Assembly: GCA_945898105.1 (NCBI GenBank)
Contig: CAMDHL010000122.1
Span: forward strand, 1 to 6,642
Length of the DNA stretch: 6,642 nucleotides
From: Comamonas sp. lk
GTDB lineage: Bacteria > Pseudomonadota > Gammaproteobacteria > Burkholderiales > Burkholderiaceae_C
Reading direction: 5' to 3'
In this document: positions 6,501 through 6,642 of the stretch, piece by piece
How positions within the stretch are numbered: position 1 is the first letter of the stretch
Layout of the letters: every line of letters begins with the position of its first letter
Program-made: the position numbers and the translations under genes
Notes under the pieces: generated by a model
Told to the model about the DNA's origin: nothing
What the model saw: only the letters and a program-made list of their open reading frames with translations
Database searches by the model: none

Positions 6501-6642
6501 ATGACCCAGACCACGATTTCCAGTCCCGCCGCCGTCCGATTGGGCACGGTGGACGACATGCGCAAGCGCATCCGCAGCAAAAGCAAGCTCAAAGGTCGTC
6601 AGCCTGAAGACAGTGCTGTGCTGGAAGTGCAGGCCCTGCTGG
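6501..6642 (+). CDS. N-terminal fragment, possibly NuoF-like formate dehydrogenase beta subunit
   Basis: Only 47 codons are present before the right edge. The peptide begins MTQTTISSPAAVRLGTVDDM and continues with a basic stretch rich in Lys, Arg and Ser (about 21-34), then PEDSAVLEVQALL. The pattern of LGTVDxM, a basic KGRQP stretch and an AxxEVxALL helix recalls the N-terminus of NuoF-like NADH-binding subunits of cytoplasmic formate dehydrogenases in betaproteobacteria. This is recognition from memory over a short, low-information stretch, so the identity is uncertain. The neighbouring mobA supports a molybdoenzyme or tungstoenzyme operon, since formate dehydrogenase needs the bis-MGD cofactor. 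The ATG at 6501 lacks a clear Shine-Dalgarno site. The frame is closed upstream by a TAA at 6471, leaving a TTG at 6486 as the only evident alternative. It has no signal peptide and should be cytoplasmic. Confidence 0.45.
   Translation, partial: MTQTTISSPAAVRLGTVDDMRKRIRSKSKLKGRQPEDSAVLEVQALL

Noticed and set aside
6313..6504. 63-codon plus-strand open frame between mobA and the right-edge gene
   Set aside because: It has no Shine-Dalgarno site or recognisable family, spans the LysR-type dyad, and overlaps the start of the next gene; it is most likely non-coding.
1..6642. tRNA, rRNA, CRISPR array, insertion sequence, toxin-antitoxin or phage defence system
   Set aside because: No cloverleaf, spaced direct repeats, transposase motifs, terminal inverted repeats or defence-protein domains were seen on either strand.

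Overview
This window looks like chromosomal DNA of a betaproteobacterium, most likely Burkholderiales and perhaps Alcaligenaceae. That placement rests on protein style and gene neighbourhood only; no rRNA or other strong taxonomic marker is present. Two gene blocks face away from each other across an intergenic region at about 5343-5680.

Left block (minus strand, 5342 down to 1): a tightly packed operon. In transcription order it holds an AMP-forming acyl-CoA synthetase, a LivG-type ABC ATPase, a LivH-type permease, a LivM-type permease, and the first 178 codons of a periplasmic substrate-binding protein that runs off the left edge. Gaps are 1, 11, 28 and 35 nt, which fits one transcript. The transporter is of the branched-chain amino acid/amide (HAAT) type. 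Pairing with an acyl-CoA ligase suggests that the cargo is a carboxylic acid (aromatic, phenylpropanoid or fatty-acid-like) imported and then activated to its CoA thioester, rather than an amino acid. A LivF-type second ATPase is expected beyond the left edge but is not seen.

Middle (5343-5680): an AT-rich divergent regulatory region with several dyads. The best is a bulged 10-bp inverted repeat enclosing a smaller stem (5480-5530). A plausible sigma-70 promoter for the right block lies at 5574-5602.

Right block (plus strand, 5681 to 6642): mobA, the molybdenum cofactor guanylyltransferase. A 193-nt gap with a LysR-type operator candidate follows, then the first 47 codons of a gene that resembles, on weak evidence, the start of a NuoF-like formate dehydrogenase beta subunit. 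If so, the block joins maturation of the bis-MGD cofactor with a molybdoenzyme that needs it.

No tRNA, rRNA, CRISPR array, insertion sequence or phage gene was seen. The window is mostly ordinary metabolic and transport DNA. The points most worth checking are the altered ATP-binding loop of the synthetase and the two regulatory dyads.
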